In this document: piece by piece, positions 33,735 to 42,143 of the stretch
How the letters are laid out: every line of letters starts with the position of its first letter
Position numbering within the stretch: the stretch's first letter is position 1
Source of the DNA: Tangfeifania diversioriginum
GTDB lineage: Bacteria; Bacteroidota; Bacteroidia; Bacteroidales; Prolixibacteraceae
Direction: 5' to 3'
Length of the DNA stretch: 64,000 nt
Assembly: GCA_945873105.1 (NCBI GenBank)
Contig: CAMCBW010000025.1
Span: 17,469-81,468 of the forward strand
Made by a program: the position numbers and the translations under genes
Notes under the pieces: model-generated
Databases searched by the model: none
Told to the model about the DNA's origin: nothing
The model's input: the letters and a program-made list of their open reading frames with translations, nothing else

Positions 33735-35066
33735 ATGAATAAACAATCTAAAGGATACAATGCATTGAGAATTTATGTGCGTTTTGCCTTTTGGCTTACG
33801 CACAAAAAAATTGTGGTAGTTGGTCGCGAAAACATTCCCGACAACAAACCGGTAATTTTTGCTGCCAACCACCAGAACGCACTCATGGATCCCTTGGCAT
33901 TGGTGCTTACCAATCCGCTGCAAACCCTCTGGTTAACCAGGGCCGATATCTTCAAGAGTAATTTTACCCGTCCGATTCTTAAATTCATGAAGATGATCCC
34001 TATCTACCGGATCAGGGATGGTAAAGACAGTCTTTCCAACAATGATGAGATCTTTAGGCAGGTTACGCGGGTTTTGGAGGGAAAGGGTTCCATTGCCCTG
34101 TTTCCTGAAGCTGCACACTCAGGCAAAAGACAGATGCTCTCCCACAAAAAGGCGATCCCCCGCATCGCACTGGAGGCTGAAGAGAAGAACGATTTTGAAA
34201 TGGATTTGCAACTGGTTCCTACCGGGATTTTCTACGACCATTATTGGAAGTTTAACCGGACACTGCTCGTACAGTATGGGAAGCCAATTGACATTGACGG
34301 TTACAAAATCGCCTACAAGGAGAACACACTGAGCGCGATGCTTGCACTTCGGGAGGATATCCGCGAGTCTCTTGAGCCACTCACCATGCAAATCAACAGT
34401 GAGAAACATTACATCGATTACGAGAATTTCAGAGCCATTTCCGGAGAGGAGAATGCTAGAAAAGGCCAATTAAGTGAGAATAGAACTTTGCATCGCTTCA
34501 AGGCAGAGCAGGAAATGATCAGAAAAATCGAACATTTGGAGCTCTCAAATCCGACCCTATTTAAGGAACTTACCGACAGGACTCAGACCTATATGGTCCT
34601 CATCAGCCGTGCAGGCTATTCCAACCAGCAACTGGTCAAGGCACAAAATACAAATCTAATTAACCTCTTGGCTGGCATGACTTGGGCTCTTTTAACATTT
34701 TCTGTTGTGCTTGTGGGGGCCCTCTTTAGCATCATTCCATTCCTGATTCCCAGAGAATTTCTTACCAGGAAGATAAAGGATCCGGCGTTTCGGAGTTCAA
34801 TTAATTTTGCAGTGGGATTGCTGCTTTTTCCGCTCTTCTACTTGATAGAGAGCAGCATAATCGGAATGGTCAGTGGATCTTTTGTGGCAGCAATAGTTAC
34901 CCTTGTGGTGATCCCTTTTGTTGGCAAGTTTGCTTTCCAATTGCTGATGTTCGACATCGACCTGATCAAAGTTGTGAAACTGAGATCCATCAACCGCCAA
35001 TTGTACAAAAAAGTCTCAGTGATGCGAGAAGGAATATTGGCAATTATCCGTGCAATCAAAAGCTAA
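33735..35066 (+). CDS. PlsC-like 1-acylglycerol-3-phosphate acyltransferase with C-terminal membrane region
   Basis: A 443-residue protein. Motif I, AANHQNALMDP, is at about 35-45, ALFPEAAHSGKRQM is the substrate motif, and LVPTGIFYDH precedes the end of the catalytic domain. Two to four hydrophobic segments (about 312-390) form a membrane anchor not found in plain PlsC. It belongs to the phospholipid acyltransferase group. The gene start is 72 bp after the transporter gene; TATTTTTG just before the ATG is too close to be a promoter for this start. Confidence 0.85.
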   Translation: MNKQSKGYNALRIYVRFAFWLTHKKIVVVGRENIPDNKPVIFAANHQNALMDPLALVLTNPLQTLWLTRADIFKSNFTRPILKFMKMIPIYRIRDGKDSLSNNDEIFRQVTRVLEGKGSIALFPEAAHSGKRQMLSHKKAIPRIALEAEEKNDFEMDLQLVPTGIFYDHYWKFNRTLLVQYGKPIDIDGYKIAYKENTLSAMLALREDIRESLEPLTMQINSEKHYIDYENFRAISGEENARKGQLSENRTLHRFKAEQEMIRKIEHLELSNPTLFKELTDRTQTYMVLISRAGYSNQQLVKAQNTNLINLLAGMTWALLTFSVVLVGALFSIIPFLIPREFLTRKIKDPAFRSSINFAVGLLLFPLFYLIESSIIGMVSGSFVAAIVTLVVIPFVGKFAFQLLMFDIDLIKVVKLRSINRQLYKKVSVMREGILAIIRAIKS

Positions 35067-35085
35067 TTTTTTTCGGGGAAAAGAA

Positions 35086-36387
35086 CTACTTGTCAATTTC
35101 AACCAGATCTACCATCTGAACCAAGACAATGGTGCTTCTGTTCTTTTTGACAATGGAGAATTCATAATTGTCTAGGGTGATTTTTTCCTTGACTGCAGGT
35201 ATCTTGCCGAATTTTAGAATCAGATAACCCGCCAATGTCTCATATTGAACATCCTTTTCTATTGGATGAGGCAATAGTTCATTGATATCATCCAAGGTGG
35301 AAGAGGCCAATACGCTGTAGGTCCTGTCATTGACCTTCTCGACAAAAGGGATCTCATTGTCATATTCATCCTGAATCTCTCCCACCAACTCCTCCAATAT
35401 ATCTTCCATGGTGATGATACCTTCAGTGCCACCATATTCATCGACGACAAGGGCAATTTGCTGATGCTTGATCTGAAACTCATTCAAAAGCTGTCCGATG
35501 AGCTTTGTCTCCGGAACGACAAGGATGTTCCGCATGATGCTACGGATATTAACCGAATCCTTTTTCCGGAAAGCAAGCAAGATATCCTTCAAATAAACTA
35601 CCCCAACAATATTGTCAAGATTGTCCTCAAAGCAGGGTATTCTTGAATAATTCTCCTCAATTACCTTGTCGAAGATGGTGTCATTAAAATCATTGAGATC
35701 AATGGCAAAAACCTGAGTTCTTGGAACCATGATCTGTTTGGCTGTTTGCTCAGAAAAATTGAAGGCATTTTTGATAATTTTGTATTCGGCTGCATCAATC
35801 TTTCCGCTTTCTTGCCCCTGCTGTACCAGATAGATCAACTCTTCACTGCTGTGCACATCGGCACCATGCACAGGCGAGATTCCGATCACTTTTAAAATGG
35901 AATTGGCAATGCTATTCAACAACCAAATTACAGGCTTAAATAGAATGAAGAAAAACTGAAGGGGATAGGCGATGGCCAACGTGGTTGATTCAGAACGTTG
36001 AATGGCCAATGATTTTGGCGCCAGCTCACCAAATACAATGTGCAGAATTGTGATCAAAGCAAAGGCAACGGGCAAAGCAATGGCATGTGTTAAGGCTGGA
36101 TCTGCCTCCATTCCCATCAATTCCATGGTCCTTTTAATGATCTCTGCCACTACAGGTTCTCCAATCCATCCCAAACCCAAACTGGCAATGGTAATACCCA
36201 ATTGGGTTGCCGCCAGATAGCCATCCAAATGTGAAACAATGTGTTTGGAGAGTATGGCAGTGCGATTACCATCTTTTACTTTAACTTCGAGTTGAGAGAC
36301 TCTGACCTTCACTATGGCAAACTCAGCAGCAACAAAAAAACCATTTAGAAAGACCAGTGAGAAGGTGATAAAAATATCAAGAAGCAT
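35086..36387 (-). CDS. CNNM/DUF21-CBS-CorC hemolysin family membrane protein
   Basis: A 433-residue protein with an N-terminal DUF21/CNNM membrane domain (four hydrophobic segments between residues 3 and 160, including the conserved GFFVAAEFAIVKVR and LGWIGEPVVAE), a CBS pair from about 200 to 330 (MVPRTQVFAIDLND, GVVYLKDILLAF, VVDEYGGTEGIITMEDILE), and a CorC/HlyC domain at the C-terminus. The family is proposed to export or sense Mg2+/Co2+; the old hemolysin name is misleading. Single gene convergent with the acyltransferase gene, 19 bp apart. Confidence 0.92.
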   Translation of the reverse strand: MLLDIFITFSLVFLNGFFVAAEFAIVKVRVSQLEVKVKDGNRTAILSKHIVSHLDGYLAATQLGITIASLGLGWIGEPVVAEIIKRTMELMGMEADPALTHAIALPVAFALITILHIVFGELAPKSLAIQRSESTTLAIAYPLQFFFILFKPVIWLLNSIANSILKVIGISPVHGADVHSSEELIYLVQQGQESGKIDAAEYKIIKNAFNFSEQTAKQIMVPRTQVFAIDLNDFNDTIFDKVIEENYSRIPCFEDNLDNIVGVVYLKDILLAFRKKDSVNIRSIMRNILVVPETKLIGQLLNEFQIKHQQIALVVDEYGGTEGIITMEDILEELVGEIQDEYDNEIPFVEKVNDRTYSVLASSTLDDINELLPHPIEKDVQYETLAGYLILKFGKIPAVKEKITLDNYEFSIVKKNRSTIVLVQMVDLVEIDK

Positions 36388-36413
36388 AGCAATTTGAACT
36401 GTAAATTATTGAA

Positions 36414-36421
36414 CAAAGTTA
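36414..36421 (-). promoter_or_regulatory. -7 promoter box for the CNNM/CBS gene
   Basis: TAACTTTG on the minus strand, 26 bp before the ATG. No clear -33 element. Confidence 0.45.
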
Positions 36422-36547
36422 GTTAATTATCAATCCAATTGACATTTAACATCTGAATTAGCATATGTGGATAATTAAAACAACGGAAAAAATGGATCTT
36501 TTATCCCACTCTTTTTTTATATCAGTATTACAAGGCTTTCTTTCACA

Positions 36548-37180
36548 CTACTTTAACAGATCCGTCATGATCGGTTTCAGTCCGCTGAAGAAAAATTCAA
36601 CTGCAATAACCATGACAATCAGTCCCATCAACCGCATCAACACGTTGTTTCCGGTCTCGCCCAGGAGTTTAATGATTCTGGAAGAACTGAGCAAAATCAG
36701 ATAGGTTAAAAGTACCACCACAGAAATCGAGGCAACCAAAATAATCTTCATTTCCAGTGTAGTAGCTTTTTCCATTAGCACGATGGCATTGGTAATGGCT
36801 CCAGGACCGCATATCATGGGAATGGCCAATGGAGTTATGGAGATATCATTGACATAACTTTTAATCTCCGAATCCTTGATCTTCACCTGGCTCAAGCGCG
36901 CTTGCAACATATCCATTCCCATGATGAAGAAGATTACACCTCCCACGATTTTAAAACTATTTACAGAAATGCCGAAGAATTTAAAAAGAAGCTGACCTGA
37001 AAAAGCAAAGACAAGAATGGTGGCAAAAGCTACAATCGAAGCTTTTTTTGCGGTATGGTTCCGGTTGGCAACATCCAATTCGGAGGTCATGGTCATAAAT
37101 ATGGGCATCGTCCCGATCGGATTGATCAGGGTAAAGAAAGAGGTTAGACAGAGCAGGGTATAGGTGGTAAGTTCATTCAT
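36548..37180 (-). CDS. MarC family integral membrane protein
   Basis: A 210-residue protein with six hydrophobic segments. FTLINPIGTMPIFMTMT at about 16-32 and the second-half PLAIPMICGPGAITNAIVLM are the MarC signature with the paired NP/GP loops. Function unknown; the old multiple-antibiotic-resistance link is not supported. It begins 3 bp after the stop of rsmH on the same strand, so the two are co-transcribed. Confidence 0.92.
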   Translation of the reverse strand: MNELTTYTLLCLTSFFTLINPIGTMPIFMTMTSELDVANRNHTAKKASIVAFATILVFAFSGQLLFKFFGISVNSFKIVGGVIFFIMGMDMLQARLSQVKIKDSEIKSYVNDISITPLAIPMICGPGAITNAIVLMEKATTLEMKIILVASISVVVLLTYLILLSSSRIIKLLGETGNNVLMRLMGLIVMVIAVEFFFSGLKPIMTDLLK

Positions 37181-37183
37181 TTT

Positions 37184-38233
37184 TTATGCTTTTATGGCCC
37201 AGCGTAATTTTGCCGATCTGGCCCGCGGATTGGTGTTGCATTCCTGGGCGGATGGCCGTATTGGATCAGGTGCAACCTCCTTGTAGATCCCTTCACGGAA
37301 ATAATACTGAAATGATTTTTTTACACGCCGGTCTTCACCCGAATGGAAAGAGAGTATCGCTACCCGTCCTCCGGCCACCAGAGCATCCGGTAATTTGTCA
37401 AGGAATTCATCCAAAACGCCAAATTCATTGTTCACCTCAATCCTCAATGCCTGAAAGCATCGCTGACAGGATTTTTTTACCTCCTCTTTACGAACCTCAA
37501 TGGGTAGAAATTCCAGGGACTCCTGGATAATTTCACGCAATTGCGTGGTAGTTGAAATGGTAGTTCCATTTGAAATTTTAGTAATTATCGCCGTGGCAAT
37601 CGGTTCTGAATAGGGTTCGTCCGCATTTTTGGTAAGCAATGCTTCCAAACGATCCTTGGAAAGAGTTTTTAGAAGTGTTGCTGCAGACTTCCCCGTTTTG
37701 GGATTTAATCTCAGGTCGAGGGGTCCTTCCAACTTGTAAGAGAAACCTCTTTCCGGATTGTCAATCTGCATGGAGGAGACACCCAGATCGGCCAGGATGA
37801 AATTCAGGGGGCCGGATTCTTCAACCATCAGATCAAGATCTGAGAAATTCAGCTTACGGATGATGATTGATTCTGGACCAAATCCATAGGATGCCAACCG
37901 TTCTCTGGTTCTTGGCAATTCAAAAGGATCCACATCTATTCCGTAGAGAAGCCCGCCGGGCAGCAAACGCTGAACCATTTCCAGACTATGTCCGCCGTAA
38001 CCCAGCGTTGCATCCAATCCTTTCTGGCCGGGAGAAATAGCCAGAAATTCCATGATTTCCCGGACACAGATGGAACGATGCATACCAGCCGGGGTACGCC
38101 CTTGTAACAATACTTTGGCAATGTCCTCCTGGTACTGTTCAGGATTGAGCTCCTTGTATTTTTCCTGAAAGGTCTTGGGATGAGTCCCTTTGTATCTTAT
38201 GCGTCTTACCCTCCCGGGTTCCTGTTCTTCCAT
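37184..38233 (-). CDS. rsmH: 16S rRNA (cytosine-1402 N4)-methyltransferase-like, with N-terminal extension
   Basis: About 349 residues from ATG 38233 (a GTG at 38266 adds 11). SAM motifs GLDATLGYGGHS and DLGVSSMQIDNPERGFSY, then CFQALRIEVNNE and ILSFHSGEDRRVK are clear RsmH marks. Ahead of the usual start (GMHRSICVREIM) is a 50-residue basic extension, RIRYKGTHPKTFQEKYKEL. RsmH normally begins the dcw cell-division cluster; here it is paired with marC and no cell-division gene is near, so it may be a second, diverged copy. Target base is inferred. Confidence 0.85.
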   Translation of the reverse strand: MEEQEPGRVRRIRYKGTHPKTFQEKYKELNPEQYQEDIAKVLLQGRTPAGMHRSICVREIMEFLAISPGQKGLDATLGYGGHSLEMVQRLLPGGLLYGIDVDPFELPRTRERLASYGFGPESIIIRKLNFSDLDLMVEESGPLNFILADLGVSSMQIDNPERGFSYKLEGPLDLRLNPKTGKSAATLLKTLSKDRLEALLTKNADEPYSEPIATAIITKISNGTTISTTTQLREIIQESLEFLPIEVRKEEVKKSCQRCFQALRIEVNNEFGVLDEFLDKLPDALVAGGRVAILSFHSGEDRRVKKSFQYYFREGIYKEVAPDPIRPSAQECNTNPRARSAKLRWAIKA

Positions 38234-38282
38234 GACTGTAAAACTAACAATTTGAGGCTTTACCACAATCAGAACACGCTTG

Positions 38283-39593
38283 CTATTTTTTAGGAACCCA
38301 TTTCAACCAACCTAACCCTGAAAAATAACTGGTTAATTGACTGTCAATCGCTTTTACAGGCTGTAGTGAGTTTTGTGTTTCAAGGATGATCTTTCTTTCG
38401 CTAACTGATTTCTGTAACCGTTCAAGATAGAATTCCCGGAGCTCAGCAAGCATTTGTATCCCTGCAACCTGGTCCTTCAGGATGGAGGCATCCTCTCTGG
38501 CTGACTCATTCCAGCTTAGGAACTTGAGGGGCAAAACAAAACCTCCGAGTGTCTGGGATGGATTGTAAATAGCAACCAGATCTGTGGCGTCTGAGGGTAT
38601 CGGACTGGCCCAATCCACGTAATTCTTGATGACAGATTTCATGATGTTGTTGGTCAGGCTAATCTGCTTGTTGAGCAACAGCTGATTGATCCTTTGTGAG
38701 TTCTCCTGGGAAATCGTATATTGGGTTTTCCAAAGTTCTGACATCTTTTGCAATTTGATGAAATGGTCCATGACCAGGTCTGTTGGGGAACCCATCAAAA
38801 TAACATTGCATTCGAATGTACTTTTCTCGCGTTTCTGACGATCAATTTCACTCTTTAATGAACCGATGGAGGTTTTTAGATTGCTGATGTGCATCTGGAC
38901 TCCACCCATATTCTTTGTACGCAGGGCTAACTCAATCTCCTTGTAAAAATTCTGAACCTGGTTAAGAATATTTCTGATACTGATGTTTTCTGTTCCGGTA
39001 ACAACGATGTTCTCTGAGGAATACCAGGCATCGGATGCTCCTGCGAGCACAAGGTAAAAAGTGTCTTCACCCGTATTGGTCTCTTCAGTTTGGGTAGTAC
39101 CTGCAGGCGTTGTTCTTTGGTACTTCCAGAGCGTGTTGACTTTTATCTTTAAAAAGGTTTGACCTATCCCTGTTTTCGGAAGCGTGACATATGCCTCATT
39201 TTGTTTTACTCCTTGTTGGGAAAGCGGTTCGATGACCACTTCTGGGGAGGAACTCATTGTGGCGGTTTCATTGGCAAGTGTCCATTCACCACGAAATTGA
39301 TTGCCTCCCTGAATGGTGAAGGACATTCCGTCATCACCTTTGGAAACGATCTGGGTATTTGCCCCAACATTGGCATATTTTTCAGGCATAGTACAATAAT
39401 CACGTTTGCCTCCCCTCAACAATGCCGTGACCTTAACCTTCGCTCCGGGCCGAACCTCCGCTTTTTCTCCAGGTAAGAGTATCTTTCCGTTGATGGTTAC
39501 TTCAACAAATGGCTTTCTGACTGGTTCTGCAGCTGCAGCACTGAATAAGTTCAGCAGCATACCTGGGATTAGGGTGAATAATAGGGTTTTCAT
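38283..39593 (-). CDS. exported protein of unknown function
   Basis: A 436-residue protein with a signal peptide (LLFTLIPGMLLNLFSAAAAE). Residues 25-200 look like one or two beta-sandwich units (VEVTINGKILLPGEKAEV, FRGEWTLANETATM, QTFLKIKVNTLWKYQ), and residues 210-300 and 370-420 are predominantly helical with heptad-like spacing (NILNQVQNFYKEIELAL, KTSIGSLKSEIDRQKREK). I do not recognise the family. An N-terminal Ig-like half followed by a helical half recalls adaptor or scaffold proteins of the periplasm. It is 16 bp upstream of rsmH's longer frame on the same strand. Confidence 0.75.
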   Translation of the reverse strand: MKTLLFTLIPGMLLNLFSAAAAEPVRKPFVEVTINGKILLPGEKAEVRPGAKVKVTALLRGGKRDYCTMPEKYANVGANTQIVSKGDDGMSFTIQGGNQFRGEWTLANETATMSSSPEVVIEPLSQQGVKQNEAYVTLPKTGIGQTFLKIKVNTLWKYQRTTPAGTTQTEETNTGEDTFYLVLAGASDAWYSSENIVVTGTENISIRNILNQVQNFYKEIELALRTKNMGGVQMHISNLKTSIGSLKSEIDRQKREKSTFECNVILMGSPTDLVMDHFIKLQKMSELWKTQYTISQENSQRINQLLLNKQISLTNNIMKSVIKNYVDWASPIPSDATDLVAIYNPSQTLGGFVLPLKFLSWNESAREDASILKDQVAGIQMLAELREFYLERLQKSVSERKIILETQNSLQPVKAIDSQLTSYFSGLGWLKWVPKK

Positions 39594-39710
39594 AAGTTAT
39601 TGAATTCAGTTAGCCCTATAAAATTATATTTTTTTTGTATATTTAAATGCCTAAATTCGAAAGAATCATGAGAGCCAAAAGTTGTTAAACAGCACTATAG
39701 ATATATTGTT

Positions 39711-40079
39711 ATGATTAAAAAGAGAGTATCAGCAACTGGAGCTGAAAGCAAAGTGACGATTGTGAAAAAGAATACTCCCAAACCAAAAAAAATCCTCCCG
39801 GTCAAGTTTGACAAGGAAGGATTTTTCCTTGCCTGGGGTATAGGAATTGTTGTAATAGGAATAGGTGTATTGATTATCTGGGCTACCAATACAGCACCTG
39901 CAGGAGGCACCAATACCGGCGCTTACACAGTTGCACAGAGATTGGCAAAACTTATGCCCGAATCTACCAAAGAGATACTGGCCATGATCCTGGGCGGGCT
40001 TTTTATCTTGTTTGGCTTGTTTTGTCTGCTACTGGGATTAAGAATAGTTTTTAGATACCTGAAAGACAAGGCCAGATAA
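39711..40079 (+). CDS. small two-helix membrane protein, unknown
   Basis: A 122-residue protein. Residues 1-36 are strongly basic (KKRVSATGAESK, KKNTPKPKK), then a membrane helix at about 38-58, a Gly/Thr-rich loop (NTAPAGGTNTGAY), a short amphipathic stretch and a second helix at about 88-112 with a basic end (FRYLKDKAR). No family recognised. It is divergent from the unknown exported protein (117 bp gap) and convergent with hemH (15 bp), so it is an independent small transcript. Confidence 0.7.
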   Translation: MIKKRVSATGAESKVTIVKKNTPKPKKILPVKFDKEGFFLAWGIGIVVIGIGVLIIWATNTAPAGGTNTGAYTVAQRLAKLMPESTKEILAMILGGLFILFGLFCLLLGLRIVFRYLKDKAR

Positions 40080-40094
40080 TTTTTTTGTCCGATA

Positions 40095-41111
40095 TCAGCC
40101 CTTTTCTACCATATTTTTTATTGCATCTATCCAGAGTGGTGAATCATTCAGGCTTTCAACATATTCAAGTTTCTCACCACCTGCTTCAAGGAACTGCTGT
40201 TTGAAATCTACTCCCAGCTCAACGGTCGTCTCCAGACAATCTGCTACAAATGCCGGCGCGACAATTAAAATGCTTTTTGTACCTTGCTTGGCCATATTTT
40301 CCAACTGCTTGTCAGTGAAAGGCTCTAACCAATTGTCGGAGAGTCTTGACTGAAAGCTTTGGGAGAATTTTCCTTCCGGCAAACCAAGTCTTGTAGCCAA
40401 CAACCGCGTTGTCTCGTAGGTGGTAGCTTTGTAGCAAAACGCTCCATGAGGTGGGAGAGCCTTAGTACAGGAGCACTCTTTGCATGGAATTTCAGGGTGA
40501 ATGCTGTTGATATGGCTTAGCGGAAGTCCGTGGTACGAGAACAGGACATGATCATACGCTTCAGGATGATATTTGCTGATTTGTTCGGCAAACGCATCCA
40601 AAAATTTGGGATCGTTGTAAAATTGGCCCACTATTTTTATTTCAGGAATGACCGTCCACTTCTTTACCTGGTGCAATACTGCTTCCAATGCGGTACCTGT
40701 ACTGGAGGAGGCGTAATGTGGAAACATCGGAACAACGATTAGCTCGTTGAAACTGGAAAATCTTATTCGCTCAAGTACATCCCGAATATTTGGGTTGGCA
40801 TAGCGCATGGCTACAAAAACGGCGTAATTTTCGCCAAGCTGCTCCTGAAGTCTATCCCGGACATTGTTGCTGTGGAGGGAAAGCGGTGATCCCTTGTCTG
40901 TCCAAAGCTGCTGATAAAGTTTGGCAGATTTGGGAGCACGAAAAGGCACAATAATTAAATTGACCAGAATTTTCCGGAGTAACCAAGGCAGGTCTATGAC
41001 CCTCGGATCATTCAGGAATTCGAACAGGTAGCTTCTTACATCCCGCACAGAGGGAGAATCAGGGGTACCAACATTGATAAGCAATACAGCACTCTTTCCA
41101 GTGGTCATCAT
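40095..41111 (-). CDS. hemH: ferrochelatase
   Basis: A 338-residue enzyme that inserts Fe2+ into protoporphyrin IX. The active-site His is in FSYHGLP near 190 and the Glu in FVADCLETTVEL near 290; LLINVGTPDSPS at the N-terminus and RYANPNI are family marks. A run CKECSCTKALPPHGAFC after the His motif is Cys-rich. It lies 6 bp downstream of hemF on the same strand, so the two late haem steps are an operon. Confidence 0.96.
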   Translation of the reverse strand: MMTTGKSAVLLINVGTPDSPSVRDVRSYLFEFLNDPRVIDLPWLLRKILVNLIIVPFRAPKSAKLYQQLWTDKGSPLSLHSNNVRDRLQEQLGENYAVFVAMRYANPNIRDVLERIRFSSFNELIVVPMFPHYASSSTGTALEAVLHQVKKWTVIPEIKIVGQFYNDPKFLDAFAEQISKYHPEAYDHVLFSYHGLPLSHINSIHPEIPCKECSCTKALPPHGAFCYKATTYETTRLLATRLGLPEGKFSQSFQSRLSDNWLEPFTDKQLENMAKQGTKSILIVAPAFVADCLETTVELGVDFKQQFLEAGGEKLEYVESLNDSPLWIDAIKNMVEKG

Positions 41112-41117
41112 ATTAAT

Positions 41118-42023
41118 TTAATGGTTGATCCAATCAATACCTTTTTGCAATAACTTTTGTGTTTTCTCTTCTTCAGAGTCTTTCCGGATTGGGTGCTTGT
41201 ATTCCCAGGCTGCTGTGGATGGTAGACTGATCAGAATCGACTCAGCATTGCCATTCGATTCAAAACCAAATTTGGTACCCCGGTCATAGGCAAGGTTAAA
41301 CTCCACATACCTTCCCCTGCGCAATTCCTGCCACAATTTCTGTTTTTTCGAATAACTTTTATTTCTGCCGGATTGTAGCATCTCCCGGTATAATTCAGGA
41401 TACATCAGGGCCAGATCCCTTGTGAAATCAAGCAACTGACCAAAATTAACGTTGGTGTCGGGAGTCAGACGGTCGAAAAAGATACCTCCAATTCCCCTGG
41501 TCTCACTACGGTGAGGCAGATAAAAGTAATCGTCTGCCAATTGTTTGAATTGAGGGTAAAAATCTGCACGATACTTGTCGCAGATATTTTTGAGAACCCT
41601 GTGAAAATGGCTTGCTTCCGTTGCATCAACATAATGAGGGGTGAGATCAATACCTCCTCCAAACCATTGGGTTCCAGTGTTGAGGGAGAAAAAGCGTACG
41701 TTCATGTGAATGATGGGAACAAAAGGGTTTGCGGGATGCATGATGGAGGAGATGCCTGTCGCAGCATAGCTGCTGGCTTTTACACCCAACAGCCGTTCCA
41801 TCTGGGGGGTGACATCACCCTTGACAAAGGAGAAATTGACTCCCCCCTTTTCAATGGCAGCACCCTTCCGCAGGACACAGGTGACACCTGATCCAATTGC
41901 ATTTTCCCACCTGTTCTCTTTAAATTTTGCCTGACCATCAGCCGCTTCCAGTGTTTGGCAAATGCTCCTCTGCAAAGTTGAATAGAGCTGAGCTATATCT
42001 TCCGTTTGAACTCCATGGTTCAT
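41118..42023 (-). CDS. hemF: oxygen-dependent coproporphyrinogen III oxidase
   Basis: A 301-residue HemF, which uses O2 to decarboxylate coproporphyrinogen III to protoporphyrinogen IX. MHPANPFVPIIHMNVRFF, GGGIDLTPHYV (about 118-128) and RGTKFGFESNGNAESILISLP are the family blocks. HemF requires oxygen, so the host is at least microaerobic; the oxygen-independent HemN is not in this window. It is the first gene of a hemF-hemH pair. Confidence 0.96.
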   Translation of the reverse strand: MNHGVQTEDIAQLYSTLQRSICQTLEAADGQAKFKENRWENAIGSGVTCVLRKGAAIEKGGVNFSFVKGDVTPQMERLLGVKASSYAATGISSIMHPANPFVPIIHMNVRFFSLNTGTQWFGGGIDLTPHYVDATEASHFHRVLKNICDKYRADFYPQFKQLADDYFYLPHRSETRGIGGIFFDRLTPDTNVNFGQLLDFTRDLALMYPELYREMLQSGRNKSYSKKQKLWQELRRGRYVEFNLAYDRGTKFGFESNGNAESILISLPSTAAWEYKHPIRKDSEEEKTQKLLQKGIDWINH

Positions 42024-42066
42024 TGCTTACATCCTTTTTTTTATCCTCTTAAGCAGAAAAAGACCA

Positions 42067-42097
42067 TACCTTTCCTGACAGGTTTGTCAGGAAGGTA
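42067..42097 (-). terminator. terminator hairpin after the GH35 gene
   Basis: Arms TACCTTTCCTGACA and TGTCAGGAAGGTA pair around GGTT with one bulged base; on the minus strand a T-run (TCTTTTTC) follows a few bases after. It lies 46 bp after the GH35 stop and 43 bp before hemF. Confidence 0.7.
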
Positions 42098-42143
42098 CAT
42101 TCTGTCCGATGTTCTACGTTTGTTTGGGGTAAAGGTTATAAGA

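Noticed and set aside
42115..42122. TACGTTTG as a plus-strand promoter
   Set aside because: No plus-strand gene lies downstream before 44403; it falls in the spacer between two minus-strand genes.
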